From Mesorhizobium sp. WSM4306 (lineage in GTDB: Bacteria > Pseudomonadota > Alphaproteobacteria > Rhizobiales > Rhizobiaceae): a stretch of DNA of 64,000 nucleotides. The DNA lies in assembly GCF_007003975.1 (NCBI RefSeq), contig NZ_VFTC01000019.1, positions 1 to 64,000 on the forward strand, given 5' to 3'. A model generated the notes under the pieces. The model saw only the letters and a list, made by a program, of their open reading frames with translations. It searched no databases and was not told the origin of the DNA. The translations under genes were made by a program, and so were the position numbers. Shown here in pieces: positions 1 to 9,513 of this stretch (position 1 is its first letter; every line of letters begins with the position of its first letter).

Positions 1-139
1 CCCAGCCGCCGAAGCAACCGAACCTCCCCAAACCAGTTGGACTTCGCCTATGAATAACTTTCCCCGGACAGCCCTGCATTTCATGGGGCGAGGAACCCAA
101 GTCCTGCGAAGGCAAACAATCTCCACAAGGACCTCAACA

Positions 140-739
140 ATGAGCAAAAAGACCGCGCAGAAAGCAAAGCCGCCAAAGCTCCCCAAAGACGAGGCCGAGC
201 AGGTGCGCATTCGTCGCGAGATCGGCCATGATTTCGCGCTGAAGGACGACCGCTTCGGCCGCAAGCGGCTCAATGTCGGCACCGAGGAGGCGCGGCGCGT
301 CTACGAGGTTTCCAATGGCGGTTACACCGCGGCCGGCGGCGTCGTGCGGGTGCGCAACGTCGATCCGCTGGTGGGTATCACCTCGCTGACGCGTCAGCAG
401 CGCGAGGCCGGCCAGCGCTTTCGCGATGATTTCGAGCGCGCCTCGCGCGAGGGGCTGAAGCCAATGCCGTGGGAAGAGCGCGTCGACGGCGGGCGCATCA
501 ATGGCGACATTCCCGACCGCGTGCTCACCGCCGGCCGCGCCCATGCCGGCGCCAGTGCCGCATTGGCGCATTGGGAACTGGCCGACGCGGTGCGCAAGAT
601 CTGCCTCGAGGGCCAGTCGGTGAAAGCGCTTGCCGAACGCACCGGCGAGGGACGCGATGTGGTGGTGAAGCTGCTGAAGGTCGGGCTCGACATGCTGGCC
701 GTGCATTACGGTATGATGCTGATGCGCAAGCCGCGATAA
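140..739 (+). CDS. DUF6456-like helix-turn-helix protein
   Basis: A 199-residue basic protein. The C-terminal half (from about residue 83, LTRQQREAGQRFRDDFE) has the REAGxRFRxDFE pattern I associate with the alphaproteobacterial DUF6456 family, and the last 60 residues look like a helix-turn-helix (LEGQSVKALAERTGEGRD). A DNA-binding role is inferred; the target is unknown. The reading frame is open from 50, but ATG 140 has an AAGGA about 8 bases upstream and starts the Lys-rich sequence MSKKTAQKAK, so I prefer it. The gene is monocistronic and converges on the next gene across a strong hairpin. Confidence 0.72.
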   Translation: MSKKTAQKAKPPKLPKDEAEQVRIRREIGHDFALKDDRFGRKRLNVGTEEARRVYEVSNGGYTAAGGVVRVRNVDPLVGITSLTRQQREAGQRFRDDFERASREGLKPMPWEERVDGGRINGDIPDRVLTAGRAHAGASAALAHWELADAVRKICLEGQSVKALAERTGEGRDVVVKLLKVGLDMLAVHYGMMLMRKPR

Positions 740-767
740 GGCCGGCGGTCCGCGAGGAGTCAAAAAC

Positions 768-793
768 GTCCGGCCGACAGATGTCGGCCGGAC
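768..793 (-). terminator. Perfect hairpin between convergent genes
   Basis: The arms GTCCGGCCGACA and TGTCGGCCGGAC pair perfectly across a 2-base loop. Read on the minus strand the stem is followed by GTTTTTG, so it fits an intrinsic terminator for the small secreted-protein gene. On the plus strand there is no T-run, but the stem could still stop or protect the transcript of the gene ending at 739. Confidence 0.7.
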
Positions 794-810
794 CGGTTCA
801 CGCTATCGGG

Positions 811-1140
811 TCACCATTCGCAAACGCGGATTTCCTCAACGATCCTGTGATGATGGCGCCAATGCTTGACCAACTCTATGTGGCAGCGGTGATGATGCCT
901 GTGGTACCTGTGATACCTGTGATACCTATAATCCCTGTAGCCGTTGTCGTAGGCATCATACTGATAATAGGGGCGAGGTGCGTAGCGATCGCCGTAATAG
1001 TCGCGATATCCGCCACTGTAGTAATCGTCATAGTAGCCGTTACCAATGCCGATCACGACGCGCCCGCCAGCATTCGCCGGGGCAATCATCGCCGCTGCTG
1101 CGGAGATGGCGATAATCGAAGCAAGCAGGAGCTTTCTCAT
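811..1140 (-). CDS. Small secreted Tyr/His-rich protein
   Basis: A 109-residue exported protein with a clear signal peptide (MRKLLLAS, hydrophobic core, likely cleavage after APANA near residue 24). The mature part is dominated by Tyr, Asp, Gly and Arg, then a YHR repeat run of His (residues about 72-86). Two Cys near the end (HRCHIEL and IRVCEW) could form a disulphide. The start has an AGGAGGT Shine-Dalgarno 5 bases upstream. Similar short Y/H/R-rich secreted proteins are common and uncharacterised in rhizobia. Metal binding by the His run is a guess. Confidence 0.75.
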   Translation of the reverse strand: MRKLLLASIIAISAAAAMIAPANAGGRVVIGIGNGYYDDYYSGGYRDYYGDRYAPRPYYQYDAYDNGYRDYRYHRYHRYHRHHHRCHIELVKHWRHHHRIVEEIRVCEW

Positions 1141-1375
1141 GGCTACCTCCTGTTCAAGGTTGATCTAATATAACCCCCGGGGCGCGACCTCGTTCCATAG
1201 TTTTTACGAGATGTGACAACCCCTGCGTCCGGTACACACGGGATGAGGGTAGCCACCGTCGCCACCTGTCAGCATCATCCCTCGATTTTTGAACCCTTCG
1301 CCATCCAAGCCACCAACCCGGCATATGAACCAACAGGAAACGCATAAAAACAGGCGCTTAGGGCGCTTCAGTGAA

Positions 1376-2674
1376 TCAATCTCTGAACCTGCTCCAGGCG
1401 CCTTTCTTGTCTAGCTTCGCCGCCTCACCACCCTCCGGCGCCTTCTCCCACCCAAACACGCTGCGCCCGCCAAGCAGATGCGACTTGTCGAACTCGCCGG
1501 CAACGATCTCTTTCAGGCTTGGCCCGGTGACGTAGCGCTCCAGCCGCCGCGCTTCGCCATCCAGCCGCTGCAGCGCGCCAAGCTCTTCCTCGCGGCCGAG
1601 CTTCGCCTTGCCAACTGCCGATTTCAGCACCGCGATCGTCTCGTCATAGACCTTCAGCGGCACCGGGAACGGGTGCCGGTCCTTGCCGCCATGGGCGAGC
1701 GAGAAGCGCGCCGGGTCGGAGAAGCGGCACGGCGCGCCATGCACCATTTCGGCCACCATGGCCAGCGCCCGCACCGTGCGCGCGCCGACGCCGGGCACCA
1801 GCAGCAGCTCGGGAAAATCCGCCGGCCCGCTTTCGATGGCGGCCGAGATGTTGCCGTGCAGCCGGTGCATGACGATGTCGCTCTCGCGCACGTCGTGATG
1901 CGCCGGCATCACCAGATTGGGCAGCATCGGCTGCGCTGCCGGTATCGCAGGCGGCACTTTCGTCGGCGGCTCCAGCACGGCAAGCTGGTCCAGAATCCGC
2001 TCCGGGCTCATGGTCTTCAACAGGTCGAGCTGCCCGGTTCGCGACGGCTCGGCGCGGTGGTCGGTCAGGTTGACGATCTCGCCCTGGGCCTCGCCCTCGA
2101 TCGCCGCATGCGGCTGGTCGACGAAGCTGGTCAGCCCTTCCGACAGCCAGTGGTAGCGGCGCGCCTGGCGGCTGTCGCCATTCATGCCTTGCTGCACCAC
2201 CACCCAGCGGCTGTCGTCGGTGACGATGAAACCGTGCAGATAGAGGTCGAAGCCGTCCTGCACTGCCGCGCTGTCCACCTTGGCGACCAGGCGGCTGGCG
2301 GTGGCAAGCGCCGCGCCATCGATGCCGACGCGCTCGCCGATCGCCGCCAGCTCCTGTGGCGTCTTGCGCGAATGAGCGCCGCGCCCGCCACAGACATGGA
2401 TGCCGAGCTCGCGCGACATCGGGTTCAGCCCGCGCTTCAGCGCGCCGACGACCGATGTGGTGATGCCTGAGGAATGCCAGTCCATGCCCATGACGGCGCC
2501 GAAGGACTGGAACCAGAACGGATGCGCCAGCCGCCGCAACAGCTCGTCGCGGCCATAGTGGTGGATGATCGCCTCGCACAGCACAGCGCCCAGCCGCGTC
2601 ATACGGTCGCCCAACCATTTCGGCACCCGCCCGCCATGCAGCGGCAGGTCCGCACTGCCGCTTCGCTGCGTCAA
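1376..2674 (-). CDS. DUF763 domain protein
   Basis: I place the start at TTG 2674 (MTQRSGSADLPLHGG), giving 432 residues. A GGAG lies 9 bases upstream, and the longer frame to 2854 would run into the divergent neighbour's promoter with no conserved sequence. The SADLPLHGGRVPxWL start, GMDWHSSGITTSV and HVCGGRGAHSRKTPQEL are hallmarks of DUF763, a family found in archaea and bacteria with no settled function. A helix-hairpin-helix (VPGVGARTVRALAMVAE, residues about 293-309) suggests nucleic-acid binding. The domain assignment is confident; the function is unknown. Confidence 0.85.
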   Translation of the reverse strand: MTQRSGSADLPLHGGRVPKWLGDRMTRLGAVLCEAIIHHYGRDELLRRLAHPFWFQSFGAVMGMDWHSSGITTSVVGALKRGLNPMSRELGIHVCGGRGAHSRKTPQELAAIGERVGIDGAALATASRLVAKVDSAAVQDGFDLYLHGFIVTDDSRWVVVQQGMNGDSRQARRYHWLSEGLTSFVDQPHAAIEGEAQGEIVNLTDHRAEPSRTGQLDLLKTMSPERILDQLAVLEPPTKVPPAIPAAQPMLPNLVMPAHHDVRESDIVMHRLHGNISAAIESGPADFPELLLVPGVGARTVRALAMVAEMVHGAPCRFSDPARFSLAHGGKDRHPFPVPLKVYDETIAVLKSAVGKAKLGREEELGALQRLDGEARRLERYVTGPSLKEIVAGEFDKSHLLGGRSVFGWEKAPEGGEAAKLDKKGAWSRFRD

Positions 2675-2856
2675 AGTTTTGTTCTCCGTGGCCAGGTGCG
2701 CACCGGTTGCGCGCCTGAGATCTAGATGGCATCTGGGTGGAGATTTGCAAGCGTGGTGGGGCAGTCCTTTTTCGCTCGGCCGTCCCCGCTGGCACCCATC
2801 CTTGCGATCCCACCAAAACCGTTTGAATATGCGCGTCGCCGCTTGGGGGAGCACAC

Positions 2857-3722
2857 GTGGCGCACATCGCTGTGGTCACGCATGAATATGACCGGTTTCA
2901 GACGCCGTGGCGCCTGCTGCGCCGGCGCGACAGCCCGTACATGCTGTTCGACATCCTGGCCGAGCTCGAGCGGCGCGGCCACCGGGTGAGGCGGCTTTGC
3001 GGCCTGTCGCAACCGCCCGATGCCGATCTCGCCATCCTGCATGTCGACGCCACCATCGTGCCGCAAGCCTATGTCGACTATGCCGCCTGCTTTCCGTTCT
3101 GTCTGAACCTTGCTGTCTCAGACATTCCAAGCGCCGCATCAGCCAGGCGCTGCTGCGCAACAGTGACGGCTGGAGCGGCTCGGTGATCGTCAAGAGCAAC
3201 CTCAACCACCACGGCCTGCCCGAAGCACGCTTCAATCTGCGCGCCGCGCGCCATGGTCGCGAAATGCCCTTTCCCGGCGCGGGCGAAATGCCCCGCTACG
3301 AGGTTTTCGCCGCGCGTGGCGACGTGCCCTCCGATCTGCTCGAACGGCCCGATCTGGTGGTGGAAAAATTCATCCCGGAAATCGTCGCCGATGGTTTCGG
3401 CACCCGCATCTGGGTGTTCTGCGGAACGCGCGAACGCTGCGCGCGCTATGTCTCGCCCAACGCCGTGGTGAAAGCCTCCGAGACGACAAGGCGCGAGCCC
3501 GTGCCGGTGCCCGACGAGATGCGCCTTCTGCGCCAAAAACTCGGCTTCGACTACGGCAAATTTGATTTCGTCATCCACCAGGGCCAGCCGGTGCTGCTCG
3601 ACGCCAACCCGACCCCCGGCCGCCCGAAAAGCGTGCGCTCCATGCTGGTGGAGGCGGCGGCGAATCTGGCTGATGGGTTTGAGGGGATGATGGGCCGTTG
3701 TGTTGTCCCATGGCGCGGATGA
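2857..3722 (+). pseudogene. ATP-grasp family protein, broken by a 1-base deletion
   Basis: The first part (MAHIAVVTHEYDRF through FCLNLAVSDI) reads from 2857; the rest (SKRRISQALLRNSDGWSG through VDMPTPG-type LDANPTPGRPKS) reads one frame back. The break lies at 3124-3126, where GAC AT TCC AAG lacks one base for a continuous Asp-Ile-Ser-Lys. Joined, it gives about 288 residues with ATP-grasp features: a lysine strand (VIVKSNLN), VVEKFIPE, and the C-terminal metal/ATP signature FDFVI..LLDANPTPG. Such proteins ligate an amine to a carboxylate; the substrate is unknown. It is divergent from the DUF763 gene with about 180 bp between. The strong conservation on both sides means this may be a sequencing error rather than real decay. 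Confidence 0.72.
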
Positions 3723-3929
3723 GACGACCCGCCGTTTACCGCAGCACTCGAGACGGCTTGCGAAACGGGCGACCCGCAGATGCTTTTTCGTGTTATGATG
3801 CGCTTGCAGTGCACGCGAGCTCGACCTCGGCAAAATGGCAGAGGTCGAAAGCTATTTTTGTCTTGGCGCCCCGGCACGGGCTCAACTCCGAAACGCTGGG
3901 TGTGCTTATCCGGGGCGAGGAGGTTGTCC

Positions 3930-4571
3930 ATGTCCACGAGTAGTGTCGACCGCCCACTGCAGCCGGGCGACCGGGCGCCGAATATTGTGCTCGATGCGAT
4001 CTCCCGCGAAGGCAAAATCGCGCTGGACGATTTTCGAGGCCGAAGCCCGTTGTTGATCGGGTTGTTTCGAGGCCTGCACTGTGCCTTCTGTCGGCGCAAT
4101 GTCGCGGCAATGGCGCAACTCGAGCCGGCCCTGCGTGAGAGAGGCGTTGAATGCCTGGCGGTGGTCAATACGCCGGTCGAGCGGGCGCGGCTCTATTTCC
4201 GTTACCATCCGGCACCCGACCTTCTCGCCGCATCCGACCCGGAGCGGGCCTCACACCGTGCTTTCGGATTGCGCGAGGTCGGGATGGATAAGGTCATGGG
4301 GATCCGGATCCATCTCCCGGGCGAGTTGCCCGAGCCTATGGACCCCATGGCAATGGACGAGTTTCTCAACAAGAAGGAGGGGTATGAGATTATGGAAGCC
4401 GATCAGCAAATGATGGCTTCCGCCAAGGAGCTGCTTGTCGGTCAGTTCCTTATCGACCGAGGGGGCGTTGTACGCTGGAGCTTCACTGAAGTTCTGGAGG
4501 ATGGCCTCAATACGTTCAGGGCACCGAATCCCGAGGAATTGATGTCGGCAGCTTCCCAAGTTGCACATTAA
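3930..4571 (+). CDS. Redoxin (AhpC/TSA-like) family protein
   Basis: A 213-residue thioredoxin-fold protein. The N-terminus LQPGDRAPNIVLDAI followed by IGLFRGLHCAFCRRN (Cys51 and Cys54, a CxxC) is the pattern of peroxiredoxin-like redoxins. The C-terminal strand GQFLIDRGGVVRW completes the fold. The likely role is cytoplasmic thiol redox or peroxide reduction. I chose ATG 3930 because GAGGAGG lies 6 bases upstream; the frame is open back to 3780 but without a conserved sequence. It stands alone after the broken ATP-grasp gene. Confidence 0.8.
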   Translation: MSTSSVDRPLQPGDRAPNIVLDAISREGKIALDDFRGRSPLLIGLFRGLHCAFCRRNVAAMAQLEPALRERGVECLAVVNTPVERARLYFRYHPAPDLLAASDPERASHRAFGLREVGMDKVMGIRIHLPGELPEPMDPMAMDEFLNKKEGYEIMEADQQMMASAKELLVGQFLIDRGGVVRWSFTEVLEDGLNTFRAPNPEELMSAASQVAH

Positions 4572-4738
4572 CAGGCTGTCAGAGGCCGACGTTCTCGCCT
4601 TAGGAACGGCGCCTGCGCCATCCGATCGCGCGAGGGCCGCCTGCGCGAAAACACTCCGCGCATGCCCCCCAACATGCCCCATCGCACGCCCAAAACACTA
4701 TATGATTGCGCCGCAGGCCGATTTGCCGACGGACGCCA

Positions 4739-5620
4739 ATGCCCATTTTCTCAGTCAAGCACACGACCGTCTATCGCTATCGCCAGCCCGTGAGGTTTGG
4801 CGAGCACCGGCTGATGTTCAGGCCGCGTGACAGTTTCGATCAGCGGCTGCTGGGCCATGCTTTGTCCATTGACCCCGAACCGAAGGCGGTTGGCTGGATC
4901 CATGACGTTTTTGGCAATTGCGTTGCGGTGATCGATTTCGAGGGTTCAGCCAAGGAACTCCGTTTTGCCACAGACATCCGGCTCGATCACACGCCGCAGC
5001 ATGCGCCGGATTTCCGCATCGACGAGGCCGCGCTGAATTATCCATTCTCTTACGATCCCGACGAGGCGGCCGACCTCGCTCAGACAATGGAGCGCCACCA
5101 TCTCGACGACGGCGACGAGGTCGGCAAATGGGCGCGACAGTTCGTCAGTGCCGCGGGACACACCGAAACCGGCAAATTGCTGATGACGCTCTGCTACGCC
5201 ATCCACGAGAGTTTCGTCTATTCCCGAAGGGTCGAAACCGGGACGCAGCCGCCGCTGATGACCCTGCATCTGCGCAAAGGCACATGCCGGGACTTTGCGC
5301 TTTTCATGATGGAGGCGGTTCGCTCGCTCGGCTTTGCCGCCCGCTTCGTGACCGGCTACGTCTATGTGCCGAGCCGCGACAGTGCGGATGTGCGCGGCGG
5401 AGGCTCGACGCATGCCTGGTGCCAAGTCTACCTGCCTGGCGCCGGTTGGGTCGAGTTCGATCCCACCAATGGCATTGTCGGCAACCGGGATCTGATCAGG
5501 GTGGCCGTGGCCAGGCATCCCAGGCAAGCCATACCGCTTTCCGGAAGCTACTCCGGCAGCGCCTCGAGTTTTCTGGGGATGACCGTCGAGGTGAAGGTGG
5601 CCAAGGAAACCGGCGCATAG
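4739..5620 (+). CDS. Transglutaminase-like cysteine protease family protein
   Basis: A 293-residue cytoplasmic protein with an N-terminal beta domain (MPIFSVKHTTVYRYRQPV, residues 1-85) and a transglutaminase core. The catalytic triad is visible: Cys183 in GTCRDFA, His225 in THAWC, and Asp241 in EFDPTNG. This architecture matches bacterial transglutaminase-like proteins that often sit beside alpha-E and circularly permuted ATP-grasp genes; those partners are not next to it here. The start is chosen at ATG 4739, where homologous sequence begins. Whether it is a protease or an amidase is unresolved. Confidence 0.85.
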   Translation: MPIFSVKHTTVYRYRQPVRFGEHRLMFRPRDSFDQRLLGHALSIDPEPKAVGWIHDVFGNCVAVIDFEGSAKELRFATDIRLDHTPQHAPDFRIDEAALNYPFSYDPDEAADLAQTMERHHLDDGDEVGKWARQFVSAAGHTETGKLLMTLCYAIHESFVYSRRVETGTQPPLMTLHLRKGTCRDFALFMMEAVRSLGFAARFVTGYVYVPSRDSADVRGGGSTHAWCQVYLPGAGWVEFDPTNGIVGNRDLIRVAVARHPRQAIPLSGSYSGSASSFLGMTVEVKVAKETGA

Positions 5621-5681
5621 GCTCCCTCGGCGGGTTCTCCGCCCTCGGCGTTCGGCCGCCGACAACGCTGGAGCCGGGTGA

Positions 5682-5708
5682 GAGGTGTTCCAGCCTGGAG
5701 AGCACCTC
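5682..5708. terminator. Hairpin between convergent genes
   Basis: GAGGTG pairs with CACCTC and an inner TCCAG pairs with CTGGA around a short loop, between the transglutaminase gene and the convergent acyltransferase gene. There is no T-run, so it is a weak or Rho-assisted terminator candidate only. Confidence 0.4.
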
Positions 5709-5815
5709 CCACCCGCATTTGCCCGATCCGGGAGGGGACAGATCGGAGCAATGTGACCTCTCCCTCGAGCAGAAAGGTCAGGCCGCCAGCGCCCCCGCTG
5801 TTCTCATCTAACCCC

Positions 5816-7756
5816 CTAAAACAGCGCCTTCTCCACCACCGGCTCCAGCGATTCCGCAAACGGCGTCGCCAGATGGTGGCGGTCGCGATAGGCGAGTTTG
5901 CCGTTGATGAAGGCATGGCAGGTGTTCTGGTCGCAGAACTGGTTGGTCAGGTCGATGTAGCTGGCGCCGGGCACGGCGCGCACGATGTCGCGCTCTATCG
6001 CCGCGCCGGCGTCGTTGGCGGCCTCGGTCCGTTTCTGGTCGCACAGCGACGGCGTCTGCCCGCGCCACAGCGCGCGCGCCACGCAGGTGTCGACATGGTC
6101 GTCGTTGAACGGCACGTCGCGGATGAAGGCGACCTTCAGCCCGGCATTGCTGAACGCTTCGAGCGTCGCGCGCAGGCCAGCCCGCGCGTCGGCATCCCGG
6201 CTTTCGGGCATCTGCGTGCCGACCGACATCTTGCGCAAACTCTTCTGCGCGATCTCCGAGATCACCACCAGGCTCGGCCGCGCGGCGATGATCTGCCTGA
6301 TCGATCGCTCGCGCCACTGATCGCACTCGGTGTAGTCGCGTTTCAGCTTGCTCACCCAGACCGTCATCCGCGAGGCCCGGCAGGACGATTTGAGCCAGGT
6401 GACGACCTTGGTGTTGTTCTTCTCAGCTGCCTCGATCAGCGGCGTCGACCAGTGGTCGGCGTGCGAGTCGCCAAACAGTGCAATCGTGTGCCCGGCGGTT
6501 GTGGTTCCGAACATGCAAGGTTTTGGCGTCACCGTCTCATAGCTAAGAACGCAGCCGGCCTTGCGGGCGGTGGAGGGGCGGGCCGCACTGGCGGCGATGG
6601 TGCGCTGCTGCGGGTCGAGATCGTGGACGACAAGCCTGGCATTGGCGTAGGCGGCTGCGACGCCGGTGCCGGTGAGGAGGACGGCCGGCACCAGCGCCCG
6701 CGCCGCATTGGCCATCAGCCAGCCGTTGCGGCGGATCGGGTTTTCGATGAAGTGGTAGGTAAACAGCGACAGCGCCAGCGTCAGCGCCATGCAGCCGAGC
6801 CGCTGCAGCGGCGAGAGCTCGGGCACCAGCGTCGCGGCATAGACGATCACCGGCCAGTGCCAGAGATAGAGCGAGTAGGAGAGCTTGCCGACCCACTGCA
6901 GGGGCGGCAGCGCCAGGACGGCACTGGGGCCATTCCTGACGCCGGCCGCTCCCGCCAGCAGCAACAGCACGGTTCCGGCTACCGGCATCAGCGCCATGAA
7001 GCCAGGGAAGGGGGCGTCCTCGGTAAAGGAGAGATAGGCGCCGGCGATGAGCGCCAGGCCGAGCCATGCCAGCGGCGCGGCAAGAAGCGGGCGATCCTGC
7101 CAGAATTTCTGCGGCAGCATGGTCGCCAGCCCGCCGGCGGCGAATTCCCAGGCGCGCAGCGGCGAGAAATAGAAGGCCCAGGGCTGCGCCATGGTGGTGA
7201 GCCAGGCACAGACGGCGAACGAGATGAGGCCGGCAATGCCGATCACCAGGATCGCGCCGCGCTTGCCGGGGCGCAGCCATGCCGCCAGCAGCAGCAGCGC
7301 CGGCCAGGCGAGATAGAACTGTTCCTCCACCGACAGCGACCAGAAATGGATGAACGGGTTGCTGGTCGCATCCGCCGCGAAGTAGTCGAACGACCAGCGG
7401 ATCAGCCAAAGATTGATCATGTAGGCCGAGGCGTACATGGCGCCCTTGGAATAGAGCGACTGTTCCTCCGGCGACAGGATGAAGGCGCCGGCCACCAGCG
7501 TGGCGAGGATGACGAACAGCGACGCCGGCAACAGCCGCCGGGCGCGCCTGGCGTAGAAGCGCCACAGGTTCAGGCGGCCGGTCTCGGTGAGCTCGGCGAG
7601 CAGGTGGCGGGTGATCAGATAACCCGAGATGACGAAGAAGATGTCCACGCCGGCAAAGCCGCCGGGCAGGCCGGTGAGGCCGAAATGGAAGGCGATGACA
7701 CCGGCAACCGCCAGTGCGCGCAATCCTTCGATATCGGGCCGGAACGATGCTGGCAC
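5816..7756 (-). CDS. Membrane O-acyltransferase with C-terminal SGNH domain (OafA-like)
   Basis: A 646-residue protein. Residues 1-370 are an acyltransferase-3 membrane domain with about 10 helices, starting FRPDIEGLRALAV with the usual early His (AFHFG) and VDIFFVISGYLI. Residues 400-646 are a periplasmic SGNH hydrolase/esterase domain with GDSHA (429-433) and the DxxH pair Asp625/His628. Family members O-acetylate surface polysaccharides, peptidoglycan or LPS; the acceptor here is unknown. I start at GTG 7756, which has GAGG 7 bases upstream; the longer frame to 7906 adds an Arg-rich stretch unlike the family. Confidence 0.88.
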   Translation of the reverse strand: MPASFRPDIEGLRALAVAGVIAFHFGLTGLPGGFAGVDIFFVISGYLITRHLLAELTETGRLNLWRFYARRARRLLPASLFVILATLVAGAFILSPEEQSLYSKGAMYASAYMINLWLIRWSFDYFAADATSNPFIHFWSLSVEEQFYLAWPALLLLAAWLRPGKRGAILVIGIAGLISFAVCAWLTTMAQPWAFYFSPLRAWEFAAGGLATMLPQKFWQDRPLLAAPLAWLGLALIAGAYLSFTEDAPFPGFMALMPVAGTVLLLLAGAAGVRNGPSAVLALPPLQWVGKLSYSLYLWHWPVIVYAATLVPELSPLQRLGCMALTLALSLFTYHFIENPIRRNGWLMANAARALVPAVLLTGTGVAAAYANARLVVHDLDPQQRTIAASAARPSTARKAGCVLSYETVTPKPCMFGTTTAGHTIALFGDSHADHWSTPLIEAAEKNNTKVVTWLKSSCRASRMTVWVSKLKRDYTECDQWRERSIRQIIAARPSLVVISEIAQKSLRKMSVGTQMPESRDADARAGLRATLEAFSNAGLKVAFIRDVPFNDDHVDTCVARALWRGQTPSLCDQKRTEAANDAGAAIERDIVRAVPGASYIDLTNQFCDQNTCHAFINGKLAYRDRHHLATPFAESLEPVVEKALF

Positions 7757-8087
7757 GGTGAAACCTCGTCCTGTCGCATGATCCCGAACCAAAGTCCGCC
7801 TGGCCGAGATGCCGTAACATCTCGCCGGGATCACACGTGCTGCGGCGTCCCTGCGCGCCGGGATGGACGCGTGGGGCCGCAGCCGTTGACAGCCCGCCCG
7901 ATGCAAAGACTCGACCCTGCAGGCCGATATCGCAATGCAACAAATCTATCGCGGTGCAACATTGAGGGAGATGAACTGCCAATCTGTGGGGTTCTTGTGG
8001 GGGAGATTGGCTCACCGCCGACGTTGCCCCTGTCATGCGCATCGGCTATCCAACCGGCAGCCAATGCCGGCGGAACGGAGCCCTCCC

Positions 8088-8441
8088 ATGACCAATACCA
8101 CCATCCTCAAATTCGGCGCCGTCGAGCATGCCGATGGCGAAGACCTGCCGGGCTGGATCGCGGTCGAGGGCAGGCCGACCATGCAGACCGCCGTGCAGCA
8201 TACCACCGCCGACGGCAAGGTGATGTCGGGCACCTGGCAGGCCTCGCCCGGCACTTACCACGCCACCTACACCGACTATGAGTTCGTGCACATGATCGCC
8301 GGCCGCATCATCATCACGCCGGATGGTGGCACCCCGGTCGAGGTTGGCCCCGGCGATGCGTTCGTGGTCGAAGCCGATTTCAAGGGCACCTGGAAGATCC
8401 TCGAGCCGGTGACCAAGCATTTCGTCGTCAGGGTTTCCTGA
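8088..8441 (+). CDS. Cupin-domain protein
   Basis: A 117-residue single-domain cupin. The pattern SGTWQASPGTYHATY, then EFVHMIAGRIIITPDGG, then VGPGDAFVVEADFKGTWKI fits the DUF861/(S)-ureidoglycine aminohydrolase-like cupin family, which often has a W at the position after FKG. Metal-ligand His residues are sparse (His in TYHATY and FVHM). Start ATG 8088 has GGAG 7 bases upstream. Its 3' end is partly duplicated just downstream (8425-8446 resembles 8473-8495). The substrate is unknown. Confidence 0.75.
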   Translation: MTNTTILKFGAVEHADGEDLPGWIAVEGRPTMQTAVQHTTADGKVMSGTWQASPGTYHATYTDYEFVHMIAGRIIITPDGGTPVEVGPGDAFVVEADFKGTWKILEPVTKHFVVRVS

Positions 8442-8575
8442 TCGACTCGTCGTGAAGCTTGCTTGATCGACATCGTCAGCGTTGCCTGATCCGACGGCCG
8501 GCAACGGCAGGACGTCGTACGCGGAACGTCTTGGCGGTCCACCGCGTTTATGTCCATCAGGAGTATCAAAAACAG

Positions 8576-8779
8576 ATGGCCATTCAAACGGACTACCGAA
8601 CGAACAGGGCCGACTATGCGATTGCGGCAAAGCGGAAATTGACTGGCACTGCTGTTGCGGCTGAGGCGAAAAAGAAGGCGGTGCGACCTCACGATCAGCT
8701 TGACGATCAGCGTTCCGCCAGACTGTCAGCAAATCCATCGGATACGTCGGACAAGCATGAACCCAGATCGCGCGGGTAG
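8576..8779 (+). CDS. Hypothetical small protein, doubtful
   Basis: A 67-residue hydrophilic, Lys/Arg-rich reading frame starting MAIQTDYRTNRADY. An AGGAG lies 12 bases upstream of the ATG, which is rather far. I recognise no family. It could be the remnant of a longer gene, and confidence that it is expressed is low. Confidence 0.25.
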   Translation: MAIQTDYRTNRADYAIAAKRKLTGTAVAAEAKKKAVRPHDQLDDQRSARLSANPSDTSDKHEPRSRG

Positions 8780-8870
8780 GTTTGGCTGCCAGCGCATGAC
8801 CTTTTCGTCGAGCACCAGGAAGGGCTCGGCAATTGGGTTGACGATCGCCCGCCGCCTTGCGCGGTCGCCA

Positions 8871-8905
8871 ACGTCCCTCTCATCCCGTCGGGAAGAGAGG
8901 GACGT
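8871..8905. repeat. 35-base near-perfect palindrome
   Basis: Outer arms ACGTCCCTCTC and GAGAGGGACGT and inner arms TCCCG and CGGGA pair around a single T, with one A/A mismatch between them. It lies in a gene-free stretch. It could be a dispersed REP-like element or a transcript end; there is no T-run. Confidence 0.55.
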
Positions 8906-9513
8906 AGCAAAGCGAATATCGGCAAAAGGGGGCGTCACCTCGTTCGCTTCGAACCGATGCGGATCGAAAAGCTGAGACGATGGCGTTCTGCGGTGCCTTG
9001 TCGATGAGGTCGCCTGCCAGGACTGCTGTCGGGTCGCCGGCGCGTCAGCCAAGAGCGAGCGGCGCACCCTTTTGAGTGCATGCCGCCCGTCCGGCGCCGG
9101 GCCGTCAATGCTGTTGTAACGAAACCCCCCAGCCCCGTCTCAACCGCCACGGCCATGGCGTGACCCACGGCTTGGTATACGCATGCACCCCCGCGGTCTG
9201 TCAACGCCCGTCCAGAGCGATGCCGGGAGGTCGATTTTGTGCTTGCCGCCTAGCTTTCCGGCCAACTGCACGGAGGCCATATGTCATGGCAAAAATCGTT
9301 GTAAGTGGCGGTTTTCCGGGCTTTCTTGTGGCTCCGGAGCGGCGCCGCCGGTATCACTCCCGTCGCGATCTAGGCGCTTGAATCGATTTGCCTTTCCCGG
9401 CTGAAACGTTTCAGGAGGCTGGTTTTCAACCTGACTTTTTTTGGGTGTAATTCCCCAACGTCCGTTTTGGGCTTTGCTAGCCGGTCTGGCCGGTCCGCCA
9501 CCCGGCATTGCAA

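Larger units (their letters stand above)
8442..9513. other. About 1.07 kb without a convincing gene
   Basis: Reading frames here are short, lack good ribosome sites or overlap repeats. The stretch contains a partial copy of the preceding gene's 3' end (8473-8495), a weak 67-residue reading frame (8576-8779), a long palindrome (8871-8905) and a 14-base palindrome (9401-9414). It may hold decayed genes or a small RNA; I see no clear proof of either. Confidence 0.5.

Noticed and set aside
1154..1345. 63-residue minus-strand frame
   Set aside because: Arg/Trp-rich, no ribosome site, no family; treated as promoter space of the upstream gene.
5678..8281. 867-residue open frame on the plus strand
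   Set aside because: It is the antisense shadow of the acyltransferase-SGNH gene; its composition is His/Arg/Gln-rich with no domain.
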